Program-made: the position numbers and the translations under genes
Origin: Bradyrhizobium sp. Ai1a-2
GTDB lineage: Bacteria > Pseudomonadota > Alphaproteobacteria > Rhizobiales > Xanthobacteraceae
Length of the DNA stretch: 64,000 nt
Assembly (NCBI RefSeq): GCF_000426245.1
Contig: NZ_AUEZ01000005.1
Location: forward strand, 140,309-204,308
Direction: 5' to 3'
The notes under the pieces: model-generated
Database searches by the model: none
The model's input: the letters and a program-made list of their open reading frames with translations, nothing else
What the model was told of the DNA's origin: nothing
Part shown: positions 18,866 through 27,753 of the stretch, piece by piece
Numbering within the stretch: position 1 is the first letter of the stretch
Layout of the letters: every line of letters begins with the position of its first letter

Positions 18866-19042
18866 CTACCTAGTGCTGAGTGAAATGCCGAGGGCCGATG
18901 CCTTCACGGTTACCGCCGCGGGCGACCGCTTAAGGGTCTTTGCGATTTTGTCTCGACCACGCTTCGCTTTCGCCATGGTCTTGAGCGTTTTTAGATCGTC
19001 TTTCGACCATAATACCCGTGCGGCTTTCTTTTTCTTCGCCAT
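18866..19042 (-). CDS. 58-residue SANT/HTH-like small basic protein
   Basis: This short frame encodes 58 residues beginning MAKKKKAARVLWSKDDLKTL, with IAKTLKRSPAAVTVKASALG further on. The pattern W-S-x-x-D-x-x-x-L...IA-x-x-L-x-R-[ST]...AV-x-x-K-A-x-x-LG is that of a short helix-turn-helix/SANT-like family that I know to be widespread in rhizobia. AAGGGGAG stands five bases before the ATG. The lysine-rich N-terminus and single HTH suggest DNA binding. It sits alone between the giant gene and the cyclase, both also on the minus strand. Confidence 0.8.
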   Translation of the reverse strand: MAKKKKAARVLWSKDDLKTLKTMAKAKRGRDKIAKTLKRSPAAVTVKASALGISLSTR

Positions 19043-19092
19043 TACGACTCCCCTTCAATGGGCCCATGTTTTACGAGCCGAGGCGAATCCGG

Positions 19093-19203
19093 TCAAGGAA
19101 CATTAACCGCTGGCATTGGAGCAGTTGGATACGGTCGATAAGCTCCGTGATGTGTTGCAGCCACGATCACGAAAAGAATAGCTAATACTATGATGGCACG
19201 CAT
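19093..19203 (-). CDS. possible 36-residue membrane or exported peptide
   Basis: This short frame starts MRAIIVLAILFVIVAATHHG, a basic start followed by a 15-residue hydrophobic helix, and ends in a proline-rich tail with a TGA stop. It could be a single-span membrane peptide or a tiny secreted peptide. The ribosome binding site is weak (AGAG). It lies 50 bases upstream of the SANT-like gene in the same orientation. The coding call rests mainly on the signal-like amino-acid pattern. Confidence 0.4.
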   Translation of the reverse strand: MRAIIVLAILFVIVAATHHGAYRPYPTAPMPAVNVP

Positions 19204-19315
19204 GGTCGGGCTCTGCATGAAATATATCTAACACACGCTGATCGGGGGCAGTATGAACTGGCTCACCAGTTCCGTGATCGTAGTCTTTGAGGCTTGACAG
19301 GCGATAGCTGCGTAT

Positions 19316-20515
19316 TCAGCCATGATACGCAAACAGCTCGATTGGCTCGCTGAAGCCTCGCACCGGATATTCGCCAACGCGTTCGAGATCGAAATCGCTT
19401 CGGACGAAGTCGGCGAAGGCGCGGGACAGCAGTACCTTTCGACCCAATTGTTTGGTCAGGGTTTCGAGACGCGAAGCCATGTTGACCGCGGGACCGATGA
19501 CGGTGAAGTCAAGCCGGGTGCGCGACCCGATATTTCCGTACATGACATCTCCGACATGGACGCCGATACCGTAATTCAGCGGCTCACGACCGGTTTCGCC
19601 GTTCTTTTCGTTCAGGGCAATCACGGCCTGACGGGCTTCGGCCACGGCACGCAGCAGATTTGCGCAGGCCGACGGCTGGCTGAGCGGAAAAATGGCGAGC
19701 AGACCGTCGCCGATGAACTTCAGGATTTCCCCGCCATGTCGCGTGATCGGCTCCGACATCGCGTCGAAATACCCGTTCAGAAGATCAATGACGTCATCGC
19801 GCGGCCAGTTATCAGAGATCCTGGTGAAATCACGCAGATCGCAGATCATGATGGCAGCGCGTACCGTCGTCCCGCTTCCGCGCCTGGTGGCGCCGGCCAG
19901 AATCATCTCGCCGGCATGCGCCCCAACATAGGTCTCGAGCAGCGTTCGCGCCAGTCGGTTCTTGATACGGATTTCGCTGACCAGCGCCAGAATCGGCAAC
20001 AGTTTTAGCAGGCTCGCAATATGCGCATCGTCGAATCCTCCGGGCCGGTCGGTCGCAAAGGTCACGATGTGCTGCTTGCCGAGCGTATGATACAGCGGCC
20101 ACGCCACATAATCGGTCAGGCCTTTGGCCCGCATCTCGTCATAGACGGCGTGCTTGCGGCCCAGCGCGGGATCGCGTTCGAGATTTTCGCGCAACTCGAG
20201 GGCGCCATCGCGGATTTCGTTTGCTGGACTGCCGATGTATTCAGATCGCCCCATGACATCGTAGTCGACTCTCTCAATCTCGGCTTCGCGCATTCCATCG
20301 GCCCACATGATCCGGGCGCCAAGCCATTGAGGATGGTGGATCAGGATGTGAAGCGACGCCCGCTTGACAGGAATGCCCGCTCGCTGGAGGCGGAGACACA
20401 GCTCGGCGAAAATATTGTCGATGAAACGCTCATCGCGCGCGTCGTTGGTCAGCCAGTGTACGACGTCGTTGTCGGAATACGCGGTGTCGGTATCGACCTT
20501 TGGCGGCGCGTTCAT
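19316..20515 (-). CDS. class III adenylate/guanylate cyclase
   Basis: A 399-residue protein. Residues 1-200 are a regulatory region of a type often found ahead of rhizobial cyclases. Residues 215-399 are the catalytic domain, with metal aspartates D226 (ICDLRDFT) and D270 (FIGDGLLAIF) and the later block DFTVIGPAVNMASRLE carrying the Asn and Arg for catalysis. There is no membrane segment. ATG 20515 is chosen because GAGGAACAAG precedes it; the frame stays open to 20758, but that extension would overlap the kinase gene. It lies 115 bases downstream of the hybrid kinase on the same strand, so the two are probably co-transcribed. The product is likely cAMP; the substrate is not proven by sequence. 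Confidence 0.92.
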   Translation of the reverse strand: MNAPPKVDTDTAYSDNDVVHWLTNDARDERFIDNIFAELCLRLQRAGIPVKRASLHILIHHPQWLGARIMWADGMREAEIERVDYDVMGRSEYIGSPANEIRDGALELRENLERDPALGRKHAVYDEMRAKGLTDYVAWPLYHTLGKQHIVTFATDRPGGFDDAHIASLLKLLPILALVSEIRIKNRLARTLLETYVGAHAGEMILAGATRRGSGTTVRAAIMICDLRDFTRISDNWPRDDVIDLLNGYFDAMSEPITRHGGEILKFIGDGLLAIFPLSQPSACANLLRAVAEARQAVIALNEKNGETGREPLNYGIGVHVGDVMYGNIGSRTRLDFTVIGPAVNMASRLETLTKQLGRKVLLSRAFADFVRSDFDLERVGEYPVRGFSEPIELFAYHG

Positions 20516-20630
20516 ATCTTGTTCCTCGATGGTGACTTGGACCGACGGTACAGGATATGTCGTGTCCCGGCTCGACGACGTCAACGAAGTCCGCCGTAAT
20601 TTGCCTGCCGCGCAACGGCGAGAAGGGGGG

Positions 20631-22814
20631 TCAAGCTTCGTGCACGATTGACCGCAAGCGCGCCGCCAATTCCGACATACGGAACGGTTTGTCGATAATC
20701 TGAAATTCCCCCACCGCCTGATGTCGGTCCAGCGCGTCACCCGCATAGCCCGACGCAAGCAGGATCTTGATGCCCTTGTTCAATTTCCTCGCTTCGCGGG
20801 CAACCTCAATGCCGTTGATCCCGTTTGGCATCACGATGTCACTCAGCAAAACGTCGAATTCTTCGCTCCGGAGCAGCCGAAGCGCTTCCGTGCCGTTTCG
20901 GGCGCAACGAACCTGATAGCCCGACCTGGTCAGCATCGCCGAGGTGAGCTCCAGAAGATCGTCGTTGTCCTCGACAACCAGGATTCGCTCCGAGCCGGCC
21001 GGAAATGCCTGGGATCGGACGTCGTCCATTTCGACGTCAGGCGTTTGCGTGGCTCTGGGCAAGTAAAGAGCGACAGTGGTCCCCTTTCCCAATGCGCTTT
21101 CGATGGCAATGTGCCCCCCGGACTGACGGACAAAGCCGTAGACCATGCTAAGGCCGAGGCCGCTACCCTTGCCGACCTCCTTCGTTGTGAAGAAGGGCTC
21201 GAACACCCGGTTCCGCACCTCGGGCGGCATTCCAGAACCAGTGTCCCTTACAGACAGTCTGACATACGATCCGGGCAAGCACCCGGCCACGGCTCCTTCG
21301 TTGACGACGACATTTCTCATCTCGATGTCGAGCACACCGCCATTGGGCATGGCGTCGCGCGCGTTCAGGGCGAGATTGAGGAGAGCGGTCTCCAACCGCG
21401 CCGGGTCGACATGGCACAGCCACAACCCTTCACTGGTCCACACCTTGACCCGGCATGCTTCCCCAACGGCTTTGCGAATGATCCCCTGGAACTCGGAAAC
21501 AAGCTGGTTTGCGTTGACCGGCCTTGGATTCAATATCTGCCGTCGCGAGAAGGCAAGAAGCTGCGCCGTCAGCTTTGCCCCCCGATCGACAGCACGCCGT
21601 GCAGCCGCGGCGAAGTGCCGGATTCTGCCAATATCATCATCCGCCTCGATGAGCTCGAGGTTCGCGGAGACCACCGTGAGCAGATTGTTGAAGTCGTGCG
21701 CGACGCCACCGGTGAGCTGGCCGACGCTCTCCATCTTCTGGCTCTGATGGAACTGCTCCCTCGCTTCGGACAATTCGTGCTCACGGTGCTTCATTGCATC
21801 GGCCATGGCGTTGAATGCGGTGGCGACCCGTGCGATTTCCGAATTGCCCGGGATGTCCACAGGACGGCCGAACTCGCCGAGCCGCCATCGGTTCGCAGCG
21901 TCAACCAATTGTGCAAACGGGCGCTGGATGAACCGTTGGGCGCCCCACGCCGTCAGGATCAAAACGATCAGGGCGCTCGTAAGGATGAACAACACGTCGC
22001 GCTGTGTGCGACGCTCGATCTTGGTGAAAGTCTGCGCCTTGCCGAGGCCGTAGCTGACAAGTAGATCCTCGCCCACGGCGGCGAATCCGACGATTCTTCG
22101 CACGCCGTCAATGTTGACCATGTCCGCTACGGTGCCGTTGTAGAGCGTCGGATCCTTGCCTGCGGGCAGCTTCTTGCCGACGTACAGGGCATTATCAGGA
22201 TAGCGAGCGAGACAGGTGCCGTTTCGGTCCGTGATGGCAAGCGCGGCTCCCGCGGGAACGCCCTTTTTCTCAATGTAGGTGGCAAGCCAATCGAGGCTGA
22301 GAGCCGCTACGACGATGCCGCCCATGCGGCCCCCGTCGTCGTAGAATGGCAGCGCAAACTGGAGGACGTTGCGACCGGTGTTTCGGCCAACCGCGAACTC
22401 TCCGACTGTGAATTGTCCGGTTCTTAAGACGCGAGCGAAGTAGCTACGTCCAGCGGCGGTGGATGGGTTATGGTCTCTGGTCGAGTCGCAGAAGGAGTTG
22501 CCATCGATGTCGACGACGATAAAGATGATGAATTCCGGGTATCGTTCCTTGACCCTGGAAAGGTACGCGTTGCATCCCTGGACGTCCTTGTCCTTGATCG
22601 CGGGAACCTCGGAAAGCGCGACCATGGCCTGACGAACGCCCTGGACGATCTGCTGCTGCTCAGCGGCAGCAAGCCTCGCGAGGCCGAGTGCTTCGTCCTG
22701 TACTTCAACTTGGCGTGTGCGACGAAGGTCGATCTCGTTGTACGCCTGTATCGCGATTGCCGGCAATATGGCGGCTGCCACCAGCGCGAATAGGCGTGAT
22801 AACAGGCTGCTCAT
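20631..22814 (-). CDS. hybrid sensor histidine kinase (Cache, HAMP, HisKA, HATPase, receiver)
   Basis: A 727-residue membrane kinase. TM1 is at residues 8-23, an extracytoplasmic double-Cache sensor spans about 30-265 (YFARVLRTGQFTVGEF, LAITDRNGT), and TM2 is at 274-290. HAMP follows, then the H-box GGVAHDFNNLL with phosphoacceptor H373. The ATPase part contains NLALNARDAMPNGG, DTGSGM and GKGSGLGLSMVYGF. The C-terminal receiver begins ILVVEDNDDLLE and has the DIVMPNGINGIE phosphoacceptor block. ATG 22814 is preferred over 22925 because TM1 starts there and AAAGG precedes it. No separate response regulator is adjacent. The cyclase gene follows directly, which suggests that the two work together. 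Confidence 0.94.
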   Translation of the reverse strand: MSSLLSRLFALVAAAILPAIAIQAYNEIDLRRTRQVEVQDEALGLARLAAAEQQQIVQGVRQAMVALSEVPAIKDKDVQGCNAYLSRVKERYPEFIIFIVVDIDGNSFCDSTRDHNPSTAAGRSYFARVLRTGQFTVGEFAVGRNTGRNVLQFALPFYDDGGRMGGIVVAALSLDWLATYIEKKGVPAGAALAITDRNGTCLARYPDNALYVGKKLPAGKDPTLYNGTVADMVNIDGVRRIVGFAAVGEDLLVSYGLGKAQTFTKIERRTQRDVLFILTSALIVLILTAWGAQRFIQRPFAQLVDAANRWRLGEFGRPVDIPGNSEIARVATAFNAMADAMKHREHELSEAREQFHQSQKMESVGQLTGGVAHDFNNLLTVVSANLELIEADDDIGRIRHFAAAARRAVDRGAKLTAQLLAFSRRQILNPRPVNANQLVSEFQGIIRKAVGEACRVKVWTSEGLWLCHVDPARLETALLNLALNARDAMPNGGVLDIEMRNVVVNEGAVAGCLPGSYVRLSVRDTGSGMPPEVRNRVFEPFFTTKEVGKGSGLGLSMVYGFVRQSGGHIAIESALGKGTTVALYLPRATQTPDVEMDDVRSQAFPAGSERILVVEDNDDLLELTSAMLTRSGYQVRCARNGTEALRLLRSEEFDVLLSDIVMPNGINGIEVAREARKLNKGIKILLASGYAGDALDRHQAVGEFQIIDKPFRMSELAARLRSIVHEA

Positions 22815-23552
22815 TTCGACCTTTTCCTGCGAATGATCGGTGGCGTCAGATCGACCGTGTCCAGTCCACCGGGAAGCGCCGTTGCATGAAGCGTTCTCCG
22901 AGCTGCGATCGGAAATGACTGCCATTAAGCGGCGGCGTTATTCCGACCCTTGATTGACCAGCTCATCGCAGAGAAGTGGCCCGGAGGTGACACCCGTGGC
23001 CGTGAGGACAAGGCTGGCTCATGTCGATGCCAAGGATGGCAGAGCGACGGGAAGACCGGCGGCAGGTGAGCCTATGGCGGCACGGGTAGCATTCAACAGC
23101 CTCACGAACCATTGAGCCCTGCGGCCGAATGCATCGTCCTCGGACCGGGCGCTCGACATCGCTGGAGTTTTGATGGTCGTCGACTGGCCCCACAGGTCCA
23201 CGGCTCCGCGCGGACCAGGAAGGCCGAACTATCGGTTGAATTTGCGCTTGGCACGTCAAAGCGCCGATAGAGAGATTCTCATTGAACTTCTGTCCCGCTA
23301 CCAATCTTCTGCCGTAAAGGCTGAACCGGCCGCATTACAGGGCTGTTTCATTCCGTCGGGAAACGATTGCGGTTGTAGGCGAGCGCCCCAAAAGTCGGCA
23401 AAGAGAAGCCACGACGCGCTGCATCGGGGAACTTGTTCCAGGGATCTCGCGCGGAGGCTCGGAGGGCGCAGAACAAGGCTAAACTGCATAACCGGGCCGG
23501 TTCCGATGGGCGCCGGTCGGCGCCCATCGGAGAGTTCCAGGGATCCTGGTTT
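22815..23552. other. 738-base intergenic region with no recognised gene
   Basis: Frames of 60 to 110 codons occur on the minus strand, but none has family resemblance or a good start. The only clear structure is the hairpin at 23502-23531. The phrase GTTCCAGGGATC occurs twice, near 23431 and 23534. Confidence 0.5.
23502..23531 (-). terminator. perfect 13-bp hairpin after the phosphodiesterase-like gene
   Basis: TCCGATGGGCGCC and its exact complement flank the four-base loop GGTC. The hairpin begins 21 bases beyond the stop of the minus-strand gene ending at 23553. No T-run follows on the minus strand, so it is terminator-like rather than a canonical Rho-independent terminator. Confidence 0.6.
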
Positions 23553-25772
23553 TCAGCGCAGGATCTCGCGCAGCACCTCGCCATCGACGCGGTGGGGTGT
23601 GACGCCCAGGATCTGCATGATGGTCGGCGCCACGTCGGTGTTACGCATGCGGCGGATCGTGGCGTCCTTGCGGATTTGCGGGCCGGCGGCGATGAAGGTC
23701 GCGCTCATCACCGGCAGTTCGGGATCGTGGCCATGGGCGCCGTAGAAGTTAGGCATCGACAGCATGGTCGTTGCCGCATTGAACGGCGCATCGCCGAGGC
23801 GGGCAACGCCGGGGTTCTGGATGCCGTCGAAGTTGTAGCCCGGGGCCATCAGCGCGAACACATCGCCGAAATCCTGGCCGATGGTCTTGCTGGTGCACTC
23901 CCCGGTTCCCTCTTCGCACTGCAACGGCCGGGTCTCGATCACGGTGAAGATCCGCCCGTCCTTGAGCGAGAAGTTGAACTTCGGGTTGGAATCGACCGCG
24001 TTCTTCACGGCGTCGGTGATCTGCGTCACCAGCGCCTTGTAGGCCGCCAGATCGACGGTGCCGCCCAACTCGCGGTTCTGCAGGTTGACGTAGATGTTGG
24101 CCGCCGGACCCGAGGTGCGGATCGCGATCTTGGTGGTGTCGATGCCGGCGTTGCGCAGGATGTTGGTCAGGCTGACCGAGGTGTGGAACGGCGCGAAGCC
24201 GTGGTCCGACACCACGATGACGTTGCTGTCACGGCCCGCCGCGTCGGCGATCTGCTTCACCGCCTTGTCGGCCGTCTGGTAGGCGAAGCGGATGTACGAA
24301 GCGTACCGCGCGACCTTGGCAGGATCCTGGTTGGCGCCGATCGAGTTCGGATCGGTCGGGTTGGTGCCCTGGCGGCGGTCAGTGAGCAGGAACTGATGCT
24401 CGGAGCCGTCGGGCTGCTCGATATAGGCCATTACGAGATCAGCGTCGGGATGGTTGCGGATCGCGCGCTCGGCGACATCAGCCTGGTAGCGCACGAAGGT
24501 CTTCACCATGTCCTCGAACATGGTTTCGATCTCGATGTCGGGAAAGTTGGTGAAGCCCGGGCTCAGCCGCTCCGGAATGCGGAAGTCAGCCTGCGGACGC
24601 CAGAACCCGACATTGTTGTTGATGTCGTCGACGTCGGCCAGCACCGCCGCGTTGCGCGGGATGAAATTCGCACCGTAACGGGCAAAGCGCACCACCGAAA
24701 GATCGGGCGACAGCGCCGAGACGTAGTACGCGGCGCCGACCTTGGCCCCGCTGCCTTCGAAGAAGAACGGCGCATTCTCGCCGCCCAGCTTGACGTAGGC
24801 CGGTCCGGTCGACGGCGCGTGGAATGGGCCCGCCGTGATGCCGCGCGTCGCGTCGAAGAACACCAGGGTGTCGTAATTCACCTTGCGGTCATTGGTGGTG
24901 TCGAGCGCCGCCACCCGGATCGCATATTTGACGTCGAGCGTCGCCCCGTTGGCGCAGGTCGTTGTCGGCGCGGAGGAGCATGAGAACGTCTCGATCGGCG
25001 CTGACGTCACCAGCACAGGGCTGAACGAGAAGTGGCCGGCCGCCTGGAGCGCCGTGACGATCGCCGGGTCGGACGTGAAGTCCCCGCGGGACAGCGAGAA
25101 GCCCTGGGCCCCGATGCCGCCGAACGCCCCGAACGGCACGGTGAAGTCCGTCACGCGGATCGGCTGGGCCGGCTGCACCACCGTGTTGTTGATGGAGATG
25201 TCGGCGCCGTCGCCGCCCGGCCACGTCGCGGTGACCACCTTCTTGCCCTGTTGGCGCAGCTGCACCCACAGCGGCAACGCTGTCGGCCGCGGCGTAGGCC
25301 CGAGCGGGCTCTCGCGATAGCCGCCGATCGGCGCCGCGAAGCCGCTGATGCTCGATGAGATCGGCGCGACGATCGCCTGGAAGGTGTTCGACGGGATGTC
25401 GTTGTGGACCGCCGTCGAGCCGGTCGCAATCTCGATGTGCGACACCGCGGTGAGCGACGGCGACGCCGTCACGTTCTGCACCGCCACCGCGCCGCGGCGG
25501 CTCAACCGCGCCAGGCCGCCGTCATGCGGCAGAACGCCCTCATCGATGAATTTCTGGATGAAATCGGGCTTGGCTCCGTCGAGCGAGATCAGCACCACCC
25601 GCGGCGACTTGCGGCCATGACCGTTCCCGTCGTGATCGTGGTCGCGGTTGTCGCCGGAGCCATGGTCGCGGTTGCCGCCATCGTTGTCGGCGCGCGCCGG
25701 CGACGCAACGCCGGCCAGTGATGCTGCGAGCGACATTGCCGATATCAAGCAGAGAAAACTCTTCAAGTTCAT
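23553..25772 (-). CDS. exported alkaline-phosphatase-superfamily phosphodiesterase/phosphatase
   Basis: A 739-residue protein with a Sec signal (cleavage near PARADN, residue 29), then a His/Asp/Gly-rich linker at about 30-54. The catalytic domain has metal Asp65 (VLISLDGAKPD) and probable nucleophile Thr108 in NVTASPSLTAVSH. The second metal site is VVSDHGFAPFH, and a further histidine lies in YGAHGHDPELPVMSATF. This matches type I phosphodiesterase/nucleotide pyrophosphatase enzymes. It has a long insert with a Cys pair and is longer than typical family members. The linker might bind metal. The ATG at 25772 fits the signal peptide. The substrate is unknown. Confidence 0.93.
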   Translation of the reverse strand: MNLKSFLCLISAMSLAASLAGVASPARADNDGGNRDHGSGDNRDHDHDGNGHGRKSPRVVLISLDGAKPDFIQKFIDEGVLPHDGGLARLSRRGAVAVQNVTASPSLTAVSHIEIATGSTAVHNDIPSNTFQAIVAPISSSISGFAAPIGGYRESPLGPTPRPTALPLWVQLRQQGKKVVTATWPGGDGADISINNTVVQPAQPIRVTDFTVPFGAFGGIGAQGFSLSRGDFTSDPAIVTALQAAGHFSFSPVLVTSAPIETFSCSSAPTTTCANGATLDVKYAIRVAALDTTNDRKVNYDTLVFFDATRGITAGPFHAPSTGPAYVKLGGENAPFFFEGSGAKVGAAYYVSALSPDLSVVRFARYGANFIPRNAAVLADVDDINNNVGFWRPQADFRIPERLSPGFTNFPDIEIETMFEDMVKTFVRYQADVAERAIRNHPDADLVMAYIEQPDGSEHQFLLTDRRQGTNPTDPNSIGANQDPAKVARYASYIRFAYQTADKAVKQIADAAGRDSNVIVVSDHGFAPFHTSVSLTNILRNAGIDTTKIAIRTSGPAANIYVNLQNRELGGTVDLAAYKALVTQITDAVKNAVDSNPKFNFSLKDGRIFTVIETRPLQCEEGTGECTSKTIGQDFGDVFALMAPGYNFDGIQNPGVARLGDAPFNAATTMLSMPNFYGAHGHDPELPVMSATFIAAGPQIRKDATIRRMRNTDVAPTIMQILGVTPHRVDGEVLREILR

Positions 25773-25963
25773 ATGAACGCCCCATTTTCGCTGCGCAATC
25801 TGCGCGGGTTTGGTCGGAAACGAGGAAATGATTATCGGGGTTGGCTGACGACGCGCATGTGACGCTTCGGCGACACGTGTAACGTCGCAACGACAACACC
25901 GCGAGGATGTCGACTCGCGGCCCGAAGCCGACCAAGCGCAAAATTCTCAACGTACGAATTCGG

Positions 25964-27019
25964 TTACGCGACGACTCCCCTCAAATGGCTCTGGCACGAA
26001 CGGCTCGAGGACAACCTTTCCATGATTGACGACGGGAAACGAGCAGGACTTGCGCGCAGCGCCCCGGTTGCCCGCCCCAGCATCCCGCGCAGCCACTGCT
26101 GCGGCGCATCGTTCGTGTTGCGTTCATGCCAGAGAACGCCAACATCCACCAAGCTCGTGTTGTAGGGCAGCTCGTACGTCGACAATGGATGGATGCGGGC
26201 CAATGACCTCGCAAGCGGTCGCGGTACGATCGCGGCAAGTTCGGTATCCTCGAGCAGGGCGGGCAGCGCGAGACAATGCGACAGAAAAATCGCGATACGC
26301 GGACCTCGCTGCGGTCCGGCGAAGGCCTGTTCGAGCGCCGTTCGATCGTACATTTCGGATCGGCGAGCCAATCCACGTTCGGATACAAAGCCGTTCACGA
26401 GCCCTTCGTGCTTGCCGTGCAGCGACACCACGGCGATGGATAGGCCGGACAGCGCTTCGAGCGAAAGCCTGCCAAGCTTTCGCGAAGAATGGGCGATGAG
26501 AACGTCGTCATATGCGAACAGCGAGTTCGACCGGAAGCGCGCGGGAACGTCCGGGAAAGTTCCGATGGCGGCGTCGATCAGTCCGAGATCGATCTGCTCG
26601 GTCAAGTCGATCCGACAGTCCGGACGGATGACGAGATCGACAAACGGCGCCTCTTGCGTCAACAAGCGGACGAGATCAGGTGCCATAACCATGGTCACAA
26701 AATCGCTCACCGCGATCGTGAACCGCCTCGCCGATGTGTCGGGCTCGAATCCCGGCAGGCCGATCGCCGTTTCCAGCGATTTCCATGCTTCCCGGATCAA
26801 GGGAGCCATGGCGAGCGCGCGTGCGGTCGGCTGCATTCCGCTTGCCGTGCGGACAAACAATTCGTCACCCAGCATGTCCCGCAATCGAGCGAGGGCGTGA
26901 CTGACGGCCGACTGACTAAGGCAAATCCTCTGACCCGCGCGCAACACGCTTCGTTCCTCCATGACGGCGTCGAAGACGCGCAAGAGGTTCAGGTCTAGCC
27001 GGTTGAACTGTGTCGTCAT
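25964..27019 (-). CDS. LysR-family transcriptional regulator
   Basis: A 351-residue regulator. The N-terminal winged HTH is clear (LNLLRVFDAVMEERSVLRAG, LSQSAVSHALARLR), and the effector-binding domain follows (FTIAVSDFVTMVMAPDLVRL). The domain layout resembles the NodD/LeuO-like branch. ATG 27019 is chosen because the HTH begins at once; the frame remains open to 27133. It is 79 bases downstream of the NTF2-fold gene on the same strand and 190 bases upstream of the phosphodiesterase-like gene. Its targets may be these neighbours, but no divergent partner helps to decide. The carboxyl end is about 40 residues longer than usual and Arg/Ser-rich. Confidence 0.93.
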   Translation of the reverse strand: MTTQFNRLDLNLLRVFDAVMEERSVLRAGQRICLSQSAVSHALARLRDMLGDELFVRTASGMQPTARALAMAPLIREAWKSLETAIGLPGFEPDTSARRFTIAVSDFVTMVMAPDLVRLLTQEAPFVDLVIRPDCRIDLTEQIDLGLIDAAIGTFPDVPARFRSNSLFAYDDVLIAHSSRKLGRLSLEALSGLSIAVVSLHGKHEGLVNGFVSERGLARRSEMYDRTALEQAFAGPQRGPRIAIFLSHCLALPALLEDTELAAIVPRPLARSLARIHPLSTYELPYNTSLVDVGVLWHERNTNDAPQQWLRGMLGRATGALRASPARFPSSIMERLSSSRSCQSHLRGVVA

Positions 27020-27098
27020 CGGTAAACCACCCGGATGATTGCTTGAGGATCCGCCCTGTTGTCGGAAAGTAGGCGATGCAGCCCTGCGCTCAAGCATC

Positions 27099-27566
27099 TC
27101 AAAAGTCGAAATCGCTGAGTTCGGGATGGTCATCCGGCCTGCGTCCCAGCTGCCACAGGAACATCCGCTCGGTCTCGGCGATCGGCTGTTCGTTGATACT
27201 GGCGAGACGCCGTCGTATCAGCCCATCCGGATCGAGCTCCCAGTTTTCGTTTCCATAGGCCCTGAACCAATTTCCTTCGCTGTCGCAGTATTCATAGGCG
27301 GACCGCACCGCGATCCGATTGTCGGTAAAGGCCCAGACCTCATTGATCAGCCGGTACTGCAACTGCGTTGCCCATTTGCGCGCCAAGAACCACTCGATGG
27401 CGGCGCGTCCGGAGAAAAACTCGAGATGATCCCGCCAGAAGCTGTCGACCGTGTAGCCCAGTGCCACCCGAACCGGCTCGCGGCTATTCCAGCAGTCCTC
27501 GATAGCTCGGACCTTCTCGATTGCGGTGTCCCAGGTGAAGGGTGGCAAGGGGAAGCGTGGTGACAT
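27099..27566 (-). CDS. NTF2-fold protein, DUF1348 family
   Basis: A 155-residue protein with the DUF1348 signature: [20 protein letters not shown] at the N-terminus, then [10 protein letters not shown] and [16 protein letters not shown]. The fold is a cone-shaped alpha+beta barrel related to nuclear transport factor 2, found in small enzymes and binding proteins; members are often annotated as stress-related with unproven function. It is complete and has no export signal. It lies between the large winged-helix regulator and LysR on the same strand. Confidence 0.9.
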   Translation of the reverse strand: MSPRFPLPPFTWDTAIEKVRAIEDCWNSREPVRVALGYTVDSFWRDHLEFFSGRAAIEWFLARKWATQLQYRLINEVWAFTDNRIAVRSAYEYCDSEGNWFRAYGNENWELDPDGLIRRRLASINEQPIAETERMFLWQLGRRPDDHPELSDFDF

Positions 27567-27753
27567 GGCCGGTGCTCCGCGGGCGACAGCAACGCAGAGT
27601 GGAGCAACACCGGACCGGCTGCGAGTTTAATGGTGTAAGGGAGTGTAAAGGCTCACATTTGGCGACGATGATGCGCTGCAGCATCGGCTGAAATCTGCGC
27701 CTTGAACGTGCCAAGCCTGTGCGGACGTGGCTGGCCCGCAAAAACCGGGTATG

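Noticed and set aside
18738..19106. 122-codon plus-strand frame in the 18.7-19.1 kb gap
   Set aside because: No family resemblance; the short minus-strand SANT-like gene with a strong ribosome binding site explains the region better.
20516..20758. N-terminal extension of the class III cyclase
   Set aside because: It would overlap the kinase gene, has no conserved sequence, and the internal ATG has a good ribosome binding site.
20721..22064. 447-codon plus-strand frame
   Set aside because: Antisense to the hybrid kinase.
23433..24983. 516-codon plus-strand frame
   Set aside because: Antisense to the exported phosphodiesterase-like gene, which has a signal peptide and metal motifs.
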